From: Neoscytalidium dimidiatum
Lineage: Eukaryota > Ascomycota > Dothideomycetes > Botryosphaeriales > Botryosphaeriaceae
Reading direction: 5' to 3'
Assembly (NCBI GenBank): GCA_037367355.1
Contig: CM074699.1
Coordinates: 3,658,001-3,722,000, forward strand
DNA length: 64,000 bases
Part shown: positions 23,101 to 31,865 of the stretch, one piece after another
Numbering within the stretch: position 1 is the stretch's first letter
Layout: each line of letters begins with the position of its first letter
Program-made: the position numbers and the translations under genes
The notes under the pieces: model-generated
The model's input: the letters and a program-made list of their open reading frames with translations, nothing else
Database searches by the model: none
What the model was told of the DNA's origin: nothing

Positions 23101-24162
23101 GCGCTGATCCGCCTGTGCCGCGAGGACGCCGAGCGGGGCGAGCCGGGCTCCGAGATGGACGTCGGCGCCGCGGTGGCGGCGGTGGCGGCGCTCGCTGCGC
23201 TGCCGGCCGCGGACCCGGCGAACGCGGTCGTGCGGCGGCTGGTGGGGGCGGCGGCGTCGCGGCCGCCGGCGGTGTTGGCGTTCCTGCTGGATTTCTGCTG
23301 CGCGGGGAGGGTCGGGGAGGAGGCGGCGGCGTTGGCGGAGGCGGTGCGGCGCGAGGCCGATGGGGAGGAGGCGTTTTTCGGGGAGCTGGTGCGGAGGTGC
23401 GAGAGGGCGGTGGGAGGGGATTGCGGGGAGCAGGCGTGGGCGGGGAGGGAGCGGGAGTGGTGCGCGAGGTATCATTTTCATTCGCGGTGGGGGAAGTCTT
23501 GTCGGGTGTTGGAGGCGTTGGGGGTTGTCGGGCAGCCGGAGATGGGGGAGATGAGGGGAGCTGAGGAAGACGGGGAGGGCGGGATTAATGAGTACGAGGG
23601 GATGTCGGACTGTGAAGAGGAGGAAGGAAATGACGACGAAGATACCGACGCTGACGTGGAGAGTCTCGCAGGCGATGATGAGGAGCATGACGAAACAGTC
23701 ACCTCAGAACAGCTGCTGGCTAACGAAGCTCAGCTGGCGCATCTCGTGGATGAAGACGCGGCGCCTCTCGTCAAGGACTGGACGACGTACGATGGGACCG
23801 AATCCACTGACTCTGAGGATGAAAACGATGATGCGTCCGACGAGGAAGGTTGGCCGCGCCCTGGTCGTGTTCCTCATGAGATCTATCCTGTTCGTCAAAA
23901 GGAATTCGCAGAGGCAGCTAAGAAGAAGAAAAAAGCCAGGAAGGAAGCAGCTAAGGAAGGCGCAGCCAATAAGGGTGCTGCCAGCCGACAGAACGCTGGC
24001 AACCAGGACAGCAACACGCAGGACTTCAGCGAGCGGCGTCCTCAGAAGTACGGCGCCGCTCAGCAGAAGATGAATGGGCAGAGCCACACCGAACACGTCC
24101 AAAATGACCAGAACAATAATGGCCAGGACACAAATGAGGTCATCGTTGTCGTGGATGACTAA
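20167..24162 (+). CDS. Large basic, repetitive nuclear-type protein with C-terminal helical domain
   Basis: Single exon, 1331 aa from ATG 20167 (in-frame codons upstream to 20032 have no ATG and no conserved look). Residues 1 to about 820 are disordered and rich in Lys, Ala, Thr and Pro, with many AT-hook/histone-tail-like basic patches (KKRSRT, KTPARGSKT, KRKGRSKRARVE). They contain four degenerate repeats of the form TPAPxRRQPSRSxKKP or TPxxxKKGRGKRSRxE followed by an acidic spacer and KPKKMR. Residues about 825-1140 form a globular, Ala/Leu-rich region: YIIDPITAKISSRALIFLHF at its start, then LRRSLR-type helices, reminiscent of the region after a BTB/POZ domain. The tail is acidic, then Lys-rich and Asn/Gln-rich. 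I do not recognise the protein; chromatin association is inferred from composition. Codon GC rises sharply in the globular part. Confidence 0.72.
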   Translation: MSTFSMSDSSPVDMQDNTNTIRRTTRAATKSSMEDTIMSTPALTAKKRSRTDPIVDDEASKSKRVKTSSAQGTYSIIEDTAKAASMGMEQPKTPVTTKKTRATPARSAKTPARGSKTLTRKNSKTAAAADQNIPKAEDSSNENADTPAPAKPVLKKSATAKTPKKSTTSAKSLAIGSSAAQLDYADGFNNAAAAAADDDDGSVVNSRTPAGRKRPAANTPRKILAAKGPAATLSTIQEDEADKTTTDGPTIINAPGKTVVRKKLAAKGSSRSSAVEQAKREDYTDDDVPGAATKKPITTYNPKKSAVPKTPKTPVASKPPRSTFAGKVPRKTNGDKGPAAASTTSESASVDGIEADTAITPAPTRRQPSRSVKKPIAAAATSPEPVVMDAEADPTATPAPRRRQPSRSTKKPALSNVSALDSTAPDNEVHAEPTTPAAGKKGRGKRSRAEAAEDEGEAPKPKKMRVKKDAEKEAEVGDAEVDAAATPAPGAIMKRQQKKTIGKTSMAAGISAPNPEEVPVPTADEPVTPFPKRKGRSKRARVEIFEGDGEGEDEQPKQKKMKTRNDTQKKAENTEDATAIAYKPSPKVYGSDLTATLAKGPDPKPKTKISDKQAKQNAPKRSIGKAAKPKGLATGAEEVGTTDNIETSATLGAALTFDVPDNEITESVKDKDKAPAEKVAKPKTPRLKKQPTTTAPSADDPASFFAGLEKAGVEETTATSPVRRFTLTATSGVEQHGSKKRARYQEEESSSGQHRNKRIKSSHNPAPQHSTGGESVEIDWQPGTDLTDTEETNEAQELNNPNTQSTTSVQSAVAFEQARAATEQSDDDEDDLPTPDPHNLNPAAYIIDPITAKISSRALIFLHFRTGSSSSSSNPLSYDAHTTSPWSAYPFSLKRLLRSSLRITRLLGNLGPRALQQHPIRLPPSTTLTAIRAYASYLDAPGGHVEHSTASSTPDGLLALYALALWMEDPDCCDAAASALIRLCREDAERGEPGSEMDVGAAVAAVAALAALPAADPANAVVRRLVGAAASRPPAVLAFLLDFCCAGRVGEEAAALAEAVRREADGEEAFFGELVRRCERAVGGDCGEQAWAGREREWCARYHFHSRWGKSCRVLEALGVVGQPEMGEMRGAEEDGEGGINEYEGMSDCEEEEGNDDEDTDADVESLAGDDEEHDETVTSEQLLANEAQLAHLVDEDAAPLVKDWTTYDGTESTDSEDENDDASDEEGWPRPGRVPHEIYPVRQKEFAEAAKKKKKARKEAAKEGAANKGAASRQNAGNQDSNTQDFSERRPQKYGAAQQKMNGQSHTEHVQNDQNNNGQDTNEVIVVVDD

Positions 24163-25189
24163 ATCGATTCGAGGGAGAAATACCCACACGCACACAACTC
24201 AGATGATAGCTACCGCGGTTCCGCCTATTTGGCTGGCCGACATCCGTTGCTAATTAACGCTCACCTCACGGCGTTTCTTTGATTTCAATCTCGGTTTGCG
24301 ATTGGAGGACAGAGGAAGAGAGCACTTAAAGTGGATTATTCCGGAGAGTGTGTGAATGTCTTAAGTTGTGCTTATGTACTCTTGGACATATTTGATGGCT
24401 TCAGGGCTATCTGGGTCTCCGACAAGGCCCAATTCATTAGTCCGACTTCTACCTCACTCTCTCCTCTATCCAACTCTGTACTGCACTAGGTCCTTCTATG
24501 TGGTTGGTCACTCACCTGAAGATCCTTTCTTCCCTCGAATTGCAACATTGCAAGTTCACTTCTCAGGGGTTGAGGATTGAAACATGATCAAGAAAAAGAG
24601 ATATTGAGAACGATTCAAGCTCTCCTTTGCCGTAGGCTCTACTTCTTGGATTATTGATCGTTACTGAGGCTGACATTACTTCAGCATGACATTGGCAACT
24701 GGTTTGATACCCATGTTCGCGAGCTTTCGGAGATATTCACGAAGCTGTCAGCTCCTTTTGCTTCAGGATTTCTACAATGGCACAATTCTGAAGATATTAA
24801 TTTGCATGCAACCGCGATGGGGCTTAGGTCTAGGACACAACGATACCCGTCGCTGTGGCTACAAACTTTTCTTGGTGGTTGATTCAAGTTTTCATCGGGG
24901 GCTGATCGTGTATGAGCAAATTTGAAACAATTCAGACTTCCCTAGAAGGATTATTTGCACTAGAGGTAGATACAAACCGGGAGCAACAGTCCCTATGCTC
25001 TCTCCGTCATGACTTCATCAAGTGATTCTCATGCATGATGATATCCATACAAAACGCCAAAAACTCCCCTTGCAATGCGTCTTCGTCTTCGTCTAATGCG
25101 CGAAAGCGTATCTTTCCCCCTCTCAATCGGAGCCGGCATTGGCAAACTCAGAGACGTAGTACTATTCGCGACGAACACAACTCCTCTGA
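24163..25189. other. Intergenic between convergent genes
   Basis: About 1 kb of AT-richer sequence between the stop of the large basic protein and the stop of the minus-strand DUF1770 gene. It should hold two 3' UTRs. Only short featureless ORFs; no RNA gene or repeat noticed. Confidence 0.45.
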
Positions 25190-25774
25190 TTAGCTCTGTT
25201 GTTGGCGGGCATGCGTGAGCAGCAGGCGGCGACAGACCCGCATGAAACGGACACTCACATCCTTGACCTCCTCGGCGACGTCGGCGCGGCTCAGGGACGG
25301 CAGCTTCCAGTTGTTGACGCCCCACCACCAGCGGCGCAGGCGGGCGCCGGCGCTCTGGCCGCTCAGCTGGCTGGCGCGGTTCCAGTGGCGCCAGCCGCTC
25401 AGGACCAGCGTCCACAGGGTGCCCTGCAGCAGCGGCAGCAGCAGCTGGTCGCGCAGGGTCACGTACGCGACGCCCCAGTAGCTGCCGCACTTCTCGATGC
25501 TCTTCAGGTAGCTCTGCTCGAAGCGCAGGTCCGGCAGCGGGGGCAGGTGGTGCGGCGGGCGGCGCGGGGCGGGCCGCAGCACGGAAAGCGGGATCTCGTC
25601 GTCGTCGTCGTCGTCGTCGACGTCGGACGAGGGCGAGTGCGTCGGCCGCACGCGCATCGGCTCGCGCGTGTCGGCGGCGGTGGACGGGTTGACGTCGTGG
25701 TGCGGCGACGGGTCGCGCTGGATCGAGGCCGTCTGGATGGTCGACGCGACCTCGAGCGGGTCCGGGGCGGCCAT
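25190..25774 (-). CDS. DUF1770 domain protein
   Basis: Single exon, 194 aa. After an N-terminal disordered stretch with seven consecutive Asp (residues about 53-59), the conserved fungal DUF1770 core runs to the end: EIPLSVLRP, LPPLPDLRFEQSYLKSIE, then QGTLWTLVLSGWRHWNR, SGQSAGARLRRWWWGVNNWK. The LLLPLLQGTLWTLVLSGW segment is hydrophobic enough for a membrane-associated helix. The family is restricted to fungi and has no assigned function. Its start lies 390 bp from the divergent calcineurin B start, so the two may share a promoter. Confidence 0.85.
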   Translation of the reverse strand: MAAPDPLEVASTIQTASIQRDPSPHHDVNPSTAADTREPMRVRPTHSPSSDVDDDDDDDEIPLSVLRPAPRRPPHHLPPLPDLRFEQSYLKSIEKCGSYWGVAYVTLRDQLLLPLLQGTLWTLVLSGWRHWNRASQLSGQSAGARLRRWWWGVNNWKLPSLSRADVAEEVKDVSVRFMRVCRRLLLTHARQQQS

Positions 25775-26164
25775 GGCGGGGGAATTGGCTTTTGCGGTGG
25801 GGCGGAAAGGGGTCGAGTCGTTGTGCCGCGATGGAGGTGTAGACGGGAGTAGCGGCTGGGAAGCTCGGCGGGCGTGGTGACGATGCTGGGCGGCGGGCGG
25901 TGACGCTTGCTGTAGCTCCGGAGCCGAGGGGCGGTCGCGTGCGTGATTGGCTTGGCTGGGTGCTCAGGGCTCGCTCCTGAGCAGCGGGCGTGGGGCTGGG
26001 CTGGGTTGCCGCCTTGCTGCCCTGCGGCCGTTGCTCCCACTACTCGCCGCCGGGGTTTCTGTGCATCACACCCTCTCTCCGCCTTTGCTGCCTCTCTTCG
26101 CTTTTTGCCCTCCTCGCTCCTCCCCACTACTACAGCCCCAACCCACGCCGTCCCCGCCGCCAAG
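25775..26164. promoter_or_regulatory. Shared promoter region of DUF1770 gene and calcineurin B
   Basis: 390 bp head-to-head interval. The calcineurin side is strongly C/T-rich on the plus strand (ccctctctccgcctttgctgcc onward) directly before the ATG at 26165, typical of well-expressed fungal genes. No TATA box seen. Confidence 0.5.
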
Positions 26165-27063
26165 ATGGGTAACGCGAACTCCCAGATGCTGGACAGCATC
26201 GTGTCCGGCAGCAATTGTGCGTCCAATCCTCCACCGCTCAGCCCTCTACCGGCGGGGCCTCGCTTTTCCGCCGTGCCTCTGCTAACTTTTTTGCTTCTCA
26301 GTCGACCGCGAGGAGGTCGATCGCCTCCGCAAGCGCTTCATGAAGCTCGACAAGGTACCCAGCCTCTCCCGCTGCCAAACGCCCTCCCGCGCCCGCGTCC
26401 CGGACCCCTCTTTCGCCGCCCCTTTCGCGTGTCATATCGCACGCATGCGTGCCCCAAAGCCAAGACCCGCATTCTGACCACGGGCATGTCCTTTTTGCCC
26501 CTTCGTGTAGGACAACTCCGGCACCATCGAGCGCGACGAGTTCCTGTCCCTCCCGCAGGTGTCGTCCAACCCGCTGGCCACCCGCATGATCGCCATCTTC
26601 GACGAGGACGGCGGCGGCGACGTCGACTTCCAGGAGTTCGTCTCGGGCCTGAGCGCCTTCAGCAGCAAGGGCAACAAGGAGGAGAAGCTGCGCTTCGCCT
26701 TCAAGGTCTACGACATCGACCGCGACGGCTACATCAGCAACGGCGAGCTGTTCATCGTGCTGAAGATGATGGTCGGCAGCAACCTGAAGGATCAGCAGCT
26801 GCAGCAGGTATGGCTTTCGTTGCAAGGACCGTTGCGTTGGGGTATTTTTTGCTGACCAGGAGCGTGATGCGCAGATTGTCGACAAGACCATCATGGAGGC
26901 GGACCTTGACCGCGATGGCAAGATCAGCTTCGAGGAGTTCACCAAGATGGTCGAGAACACCGATGTCTCGATGAGCATGACCTTGGGTATGTTCCTTGAT
27001 AATCAAAGGCACGAGCCGGGCGCTGTCAGATGCTAAGAAGGTGCCTCTCCAGATCAATTCTAG
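26165..27063 (+). CDS. CNB1: Calcineurin regulatory subunit B
   Basis: Ca2+-binding regulatory subunit of the calcineurin phosphatase, which with calmodulin activates the catalytic A subunit. Model: join(26165..26216, 26302..26354, 26511..26807, 26875..26986, 27053..27063), 174 aa, exactly the usual fungal length. All four introns have good donors and acceptors (gtgcgt/ctcag, gtaccc/tgtag, gtatgg/gcag, gtatgt/tccag); the last exon encodes only the end of D plus QF-stop. Gly2 of MGNANSQ is a myristoylation site. Four EF-hands are intact: [52 protein letters not shown]. The C terminus VSMSMTLDQF is family-typical. Confidence 0.97.
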
Positions 27064-27648
27064 ACCGTCAATTTCCCGTCCAAATTTTCACTCGTCTTCT
27101 CCGGCATGGAAAGCAGCATGGCGTTCGGGTTTCTCTAGGTCTGGTGGGTTTAACGGCCAAGGGTTATGTGTGGTTCTTTTGCGGATGGAGATAGCATCAT
27201 GATGCAACGAGAGCATGGCAGACAGCCTACCTTCGAAGAGGTCACGTAAAAAATCAATTCCTCCTTCCTCATCATGGCGGGGAAGCATTGGTGAATTCCG
27301 TCCACAAAATAACGAAGTAAGAAAAAGGGAAGAGGCAACCGGATTCTGCACGACAATGTGTCATCACAGGAGAGCAAAGTTTATACAGCCTAGAACCCAT
27401 GCTCAGTCGAGGTCACGAGGTCTCAGGCACACCAACTCTGGAATCACTACGAGCAGTAGGCTGTCCCGGTTCAGTCTTCAGGGTATTATCCACAAGTTCA
27501 GGGAGGCTAAACTGCATCAGAGGGGGTGGGTAGAGGTGCTGGTGAAATTTTTGAGGGTAAAATTAACATTCAAGATTACTGATTTTTTTTTCTCTCGCTA
27601 TACAATCTGCAGCCTCCTCTACTCGTCAAACTCCTTTGCGTCCCTCAT
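27064..27648. other. Intergenic between convergent genes
   Basis: 585 bp between calcineurin B and the small secreted protein gene, holding both 3' UTRs. Nothing else is recognised. Confidence 0.5.
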
Positions 27649-28152
27649 TTACGCGACACCCTGGATGTTGACGATGGGCACGTCGATGTGGGCGGCACCC
27701 TGGCAGTCCTCGCCGGCGCTGGTGCCCTGGCAAGTCTTGCCGGTGGGGGCAGTGCCGTTGCCGATGTAGTAGGCGTCAGAGGCGTCGAGAGTGCTGCATC
27801 CATGTTAGCATACGGATATGGTGTGAGCTGTTGGCATCCACGTGGCTGCTACTTACCCCTTAGGCCAGGTCACGGCGACGCTGATCTGGGTCATGTCGTC
27901 GTTGAAGCCGTACTGGATGTTGTTGTTGTTGTTGCAGGTGTAGACGCCGCCGATGAGCACGGGCGAGTAGTAGCACTCGGCCGAGATGCCGGAGTTGGGG
28001 TCGGTGATGGTCAGCGTGACCTGCGTCTGCGAGGGAGAGGTGCTCCAGTGCAGGTTGTCGACGCTGAAGTGCTTGAGCTCGCTCGGGGTGGGAGCGGCGG
28101 CGGCGAAGGAGGCAGCGCCCGCGAGGAGGGTGGCAACGGTGGTGAACTGCAT
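27649..28152 (-). CDS. Small secreted four-cysteine protein, AA1-like (Alt a 1-type) candidate
   Basis: Model: complement(join(27649..27793, 27857..28152)), 146 aa. The 63-nt intron (gtaagt...gctaac...tgcag) joins AVTWPKG to TLDASDAYYIGNGT. Residues 1-20 (MQFTTVATLLAGAASFAAAA) are a signal peptide. The mature chain is about 125 residues and beta-strand-like, with exactly four cysteines (AECYYS, YTCNNN, KTCQG, EDCQG), the number and spacing expected for an AA1-like/Alt a 1 barrel. AA1-like proteins are secreted, often in plant-associated fungi, and some induce host responses; that role is not shown here. A TATA-like sequence sits about 100 bp upstream. Secretion is well supported, the family name less so. 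Confidence 0.75.
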
Positions 28153-28197
28153 TTTGGTGGATTGGAGTGTGGGGGAGGAGGCGTTGTGGGTAGTAGT

Positions 28198-28215
28198 TGA
28201 TTGATTGATTGATTG
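28198..28215. repeat. TTGA/TGAT tetranucleotide microsatellite
   Basis: Four perfect copies of the 4-bp unit TTGA in the leader of the small secreted protein gene, between its TATA-like element and ATG. Confidence 0.6.
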
Positions 28216-28252
28216 CTGGTGATGATTCTATCAACTGGTGCCCTGGCTGCCG

Positions 28253-28262
28253 TTTATATACA
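28253..28262 (-). promoter_or_regulatory. TATA-like element of the small secreted protein gene
   Basis: Minus-strand reading TGTATATAAA, about 100 bp upstream of the ATG at 28152, a normal distance for a fungal TATA box. Confidence 0.5.
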
Positions 28263-29399
28263 TGGCCCCTTGTGGCACTGTTCTGCCATGCGGGTGTTCT
28301 CCTTGTCTGTACGACATTCGATGGAAGGCATGGAATACGAGCGTTGACGCCCCAAGCTCCCAGGTCTCCCCACAGCCCACGGCCGCGCTATGACGGGCCG
28401 GTTGCGTTGCCATCTCCTGAATGTTGTTCCTCGTGAAGAAACAGCGGAGATGAACCAATCGGATCGCGTTACCTATTCTTCTAGAAGCCGTGAAAGAGGC
28501 GGCCGGGTGGCTGGGAAGAGCATAAATACACAAGCGCGCGGATCCTCTCCTCGTAGGGCCGGAGGTGGAGCGGCGTTTCGCCCGAAGTGGTAAAGAGGTA
28601 GGTTTTGGACGAGGGTGGTCGCTCTTTTCCCGCTCTTGTTACTAACTAAAGAAGCATGCGAATGACGTCGATCGTTAAAGCTTCTCCCATCCCCGTCCTT
28701 AACAGCGCGGTTGCGGGCGGGTTCTTGCAGAGGGAAATACGAGATTCTGGTTACCAAATGCATTCGGGATGTCTTGCCTCCTGAACTGCGCCTCTTCAGC
28801 GATCAAAAGGCCGGTTGTCTTTGGCCTGTTTGATTGCGGTGTTCTTCAGGTTTGTTCCGTACCGCTCAGCCTACTCGTAAGGCTGATGAGGGGCTCGTGA
28901 TGGCGGTGACTGGAAGAAGCGCTGTGAGCTTTGATGACTATTTCACGGATCTAGTGCTGGCATGTGTCGGAGGACTCGGCGCAAGGATGCATGCAAGGAC
29001 ATTGAGCTTGCGCTGGGGCATCAAGGTTGCATGGGGCTGAGCTGACCAGGTTTCCAAGCACAGCTCGTCATCCGCATTCGAATCTCTTTCCTGTAGAACA
29101 ACAAGGGACGGCCGTTCGGCCATGTGCTGTGTAGCTTGTAGTGCTTGTAGAATCAGGGCAGGAGGTTAGGGCAGCAGTGGTCTTGGGCGGAGATAGCGCT
29201 CTATAACCGAGCAGCTTCGTCTCTGGCCGTCATATCTGCAACAACTTTTCGGGGGAGCTCCAGTGCACAGCACAACACCCGTCGCGGCGCGCCACCATTG
29301 CTGCCACGCCCAGGCACGCACCGTCTCCAAAGCATGACACAATAACTTTTCTCGTCACCACCGCTGGAATTATCGCGTTTCCCTTCCCCCTCTTCAGCC
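28263..29399. other. Divergent promoter region, no gene seen
   Basis: About 1.1 kb between the small secreted protein gene (minus) and the DDRGK-like gene (plus). ORFs are short and unrecognisable. The last 100 bp before ATG 29400 are C/T-rich on the plus strand. Confidence 0.45.
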
Positions 29400-30476
29400 A
29401 TGAACCCTTTCCGGCTCGTACAGTCCTTCCTGAACCGCCTCCTGCCCTTCACCCGGCCCGGCACGCCGCTCCTTCAAGACCTCGTTCACACGCTCGCTCT
29501 CTGCGCCTTTCTCTACTTCGCACCAACCATCTTCGAGAACAGATCGGCGCGTCATGCACCGCTGCCGCCGCCGCATGGTGCCGACGACCCGCGTCATGGC
29601 CACACAGCGCCCGACACCTACACCGATGGCCACGACGTCCCCGTGCCCCGCGCCGGCCCTGACGAGCTCCCCGCCGAACACGAGGGCCCGGACGTCGAGG
29701 GCGACGCGCAATTCGAAGAGGAGGACGACATCGACCCGGAAGACCTAGCCGCCTTCGAAGCGGCAGGCGGAGGCCAGCAGCCCTTCGTCGAGGACGCCGC
29801 CGAGGAGGGCGAACCGGGCCCCGCGAACCCGAACGCCGCGGCGGCCGGACGTGCGGCGGGAGCAGCAGCAGCAGCAGCAGCTACGAACAGCAGCAACAGG
29901 CAGGTCGGGGCCAAGAAGGCGCGGTCGATCGCGCGGCGCGACCAGCGGCGCGCGTACCACGAGTTCGTGCGGTCGCAGGCCGAGGCGCAGCGGGCGCGCG
30001 AGGCCGAGGGCGCCGAGGAGCGCGAGGCCGAGCTGTTCGAGGAGAAGCGGCGGCGCGCGGTGGCGGAGGCGGCGCTGGAGGAGCGGGCGCGGCGCGAGCG
30101 CGAGGAGAGGAGGGAGAGGGAGAGGCGGGCGCGCGAGGAGGAGCTCGCGGCGCAGCAGGCGGCGCTGGGGTTCGTGAGGGCGGCGTTGGAGACACGGGGC
30201 GCGGTTGAGGTGAGGGAGGTGGTGGAGAGGGTGGGCAGGGGTGGGGAGGGAGGGAGGGAGTGGTTGGAGAGGCTGCTGAGGGCTGATGGGTTGGTGGTGA
30301 GGGGGAAGGGACGCGATGGGCGGGTGAGGATGATGACGGCGGGTGGATGGGTGGTGAGGGTCGAGGAGAGCGATATGCGGGCTGCCTGGAAGAGGGTGGC
30401 GCAATTGCAGAAGGCGAAGATCACGTTCGCAGACCTGGGTGAGGCGCTGGAGGAAATACTAAGGCACAAGGCGTAG
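29400..30476 (+). CDS. DDRGK1-like membrane-anchored coiled-coil/winged-helix protein
   Basis: Single exon, 358 aa. Order of parts: N-terminal hydrophobic anchor (about residues 24-46, LLQDLVHTLALCAFLYFAP), a Pro/Asp/Glu-rich acidic linker, an Ala-rich run, then RQVGAKKARSIARRDQRRAY leading into a long Arg/Glu coiled coil (to about residue 255), and a C-terminal domain of about 100 residues. This matches the layout of animal/plant DDRGK1 (UFBP1), including the GAKK motif just before the charged helix, a winged-helix-like module with GKGRDGR where the name-giving DDRGK sits, and a final helical block (QLQKAKITFADLGEAL). DDRGK1 anchors the UFM1 ligase at the ER. Most fungi lack UFM1, so any role here is unknown. 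Homology is inferred by eye; gene reality is better supported than the name. Confidence 0.62.
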   Translation: MNPFRLVQSFLNRLLPFTRPGTPLLQDLVHTLALCAFLYFAPTIFENRSARHAPLPPPHGADDPRHGHTAPDTYTDGHDVPVPRAGPDELPAEHEGPDVEGDAQFEEEDDIDPEDLAAFEAAGGGQQPFVEDAAEEGEPGPANPNAAAAGRAAGAAAAAAATNSSNRQVGAKKARSIARRDQRRAYHEFVRSQAEAQRAREAEGAEEREAELFEEKRRRAVAEAALEERARREREERRERERRAREEELAAQQAALGFVRAALETRGAVEVREVVERVGRGGEGGREWLERLLRADGLVVRGKGRDGRVRMMTAGGWVVRVEESDMRAAWKRVAQLQKAKITFADLGEALEEILRHKA

Positions 30477-31046
30477 ATGCGGCGAGAGAAGATTGCGCAC
30501 ATGGTTCTTGGATACCCCCCAAAAGTTATGGCTGCGGTCGGCTTGATCCAGTTGCGGAGTTAGCTTGATTAGATCACGGAGTTATGGCATTGCCCTGGCG
30601 TTCTTGTATAGACTGAGATTGCATACACCTGAGGCACAGAGTCTCAGCGCGCACGGCCGATTATGGTGAAGCTGCGACAATGATGAGCAAGAAGTGCAGG
30701 TTTGGCGGTGGTAAAATCACAGAGCGCAACATGTCCAGCGCGTCAGTCGCGCAATCGGATGCAGCAACTAGTCTGCATACTATCGACTGGCGCCTCAAAA
30801 TCCTGCAGCTCTAAAAATTGCTGCTGTGCACGCATGTTGCGGTGCTTCGTGGCTACGGTTGGTGTTTGTCGGTCACGTGCCTGGCGTGCGGGCTAAGCGA
30901 GTGCGTGCGGCACTCAATTGATCCGGCGCTCTGCTGAAATTATCCTCGACGACCACCGACGACAACCACCACCCCCCGCCGACGACCCGCTCACGACCTC
31001 CTCTTCACTTACGGCACCGTCGTAGCGTCAATACCAGGTCAACAAC
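30477..31046. other. 3' UTR of DDRGK-like gene and promoter of RPS5
   Basis: 570 bp. The 150 bp before the RPS5 ATG are C/A-rich with few T (accaccgacgacaaccacc), as in many ribosomal protein gene leaders. No separate gene. Confidence 0.5.
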
Positions 31047-31865
31047 ATGTCTGACGGCGAGATTGAGGTCGAGAGCCCCCAGGGCTACCCCGTCCTTCCC
31101 AAGGACGTCACCGAGGAGATTGGCAGCATCAAGCTGTTCAACAAGTGGAGCTACGAGGACGTCGAGATCAGGGACATCTCCTTGACGTACGGCATCACCT
31201 TCCTTGCGCGCGGCTGAGTCTGCATTTTTTGCGGCGCTTCTGGCAGCTGGAATTTCCGACCATGTGCTGACGCATTTCCGCGCCCACAGCGACTACATCC
31301 AGATCCGTACTCCCGTCTACCTCTCCCACTCCGCCGGCCGCTATGCCGTCAAGCGCTTCAGGAAGGCGCAGTGCCCCATCATTGAGCGCCTGACCAACTC
31401 GCTCATGATGAACGGCCGCAACAACGGCAAGAAGCTCATGGCCGTCCGCATCGTCGCCCACGCCTTCGAGATCGTACGTGCACCCGCGAACACATCAATT
31501 TGCGTATGAAAAAGTCTCGTAGCGGCATCCTAACTTGAAATCTGCAGATCCACATCATGACCGACCAGAACCCCATCCAGGTCGCTGTCGATGCCATCGT
31601 CAACTGCGGTCCCCGCGAAGACTCCACCCGTATCGGTTCCGCCGGTACCGTCCGTCGCCAGGCCGTCGATGTCTCGCCCCTGCGCCGCGTCAACCAGGCC
31701 ATCGCTCTCCTCACCATCGGTGCCCGCGAGGCCGCTTTCCGCAACGTCAAGAGCATTGCCGAGTGCCTTGCTGAGGAGCTGATCAACGCCGCCAAGGGCA
31801 GCAGCAACTCGTACGCCATCAAGAAGAAGGACGAGCTCGAGCGTGTCGCCAAGTCCAACCGGTAA
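31047..31865 (+). CDS. RPS5: 40S ribosomal protein S5 (uS7)
   Basis: Small-subunit head protein near the mRNA exit and E site. Model: join(31047..31186, 31290..31473, 31548..31865), 213 aa, normal length. Intron 1 (gtacgg...cccacag) splits Thr in [22 protein letters not shown]; intron 2 (gtacgt...ctgcag) joins AHAFEI to [16 protein letters not shown]. The family signature [20 protein letters not shown] and the C-terminal [19 protein letters not shown] are intact. Codon use is strongly biased to C-ending codons, as expected for a highly expressed gene. Confidence 0.97.

Noticed and set aside
22783..23688. Minus-strand ORF of 301 codons
   Set aside because: Antisense to the GC-rich globular part of the large basic protein; Arg/Pro-rich and without conserved content.
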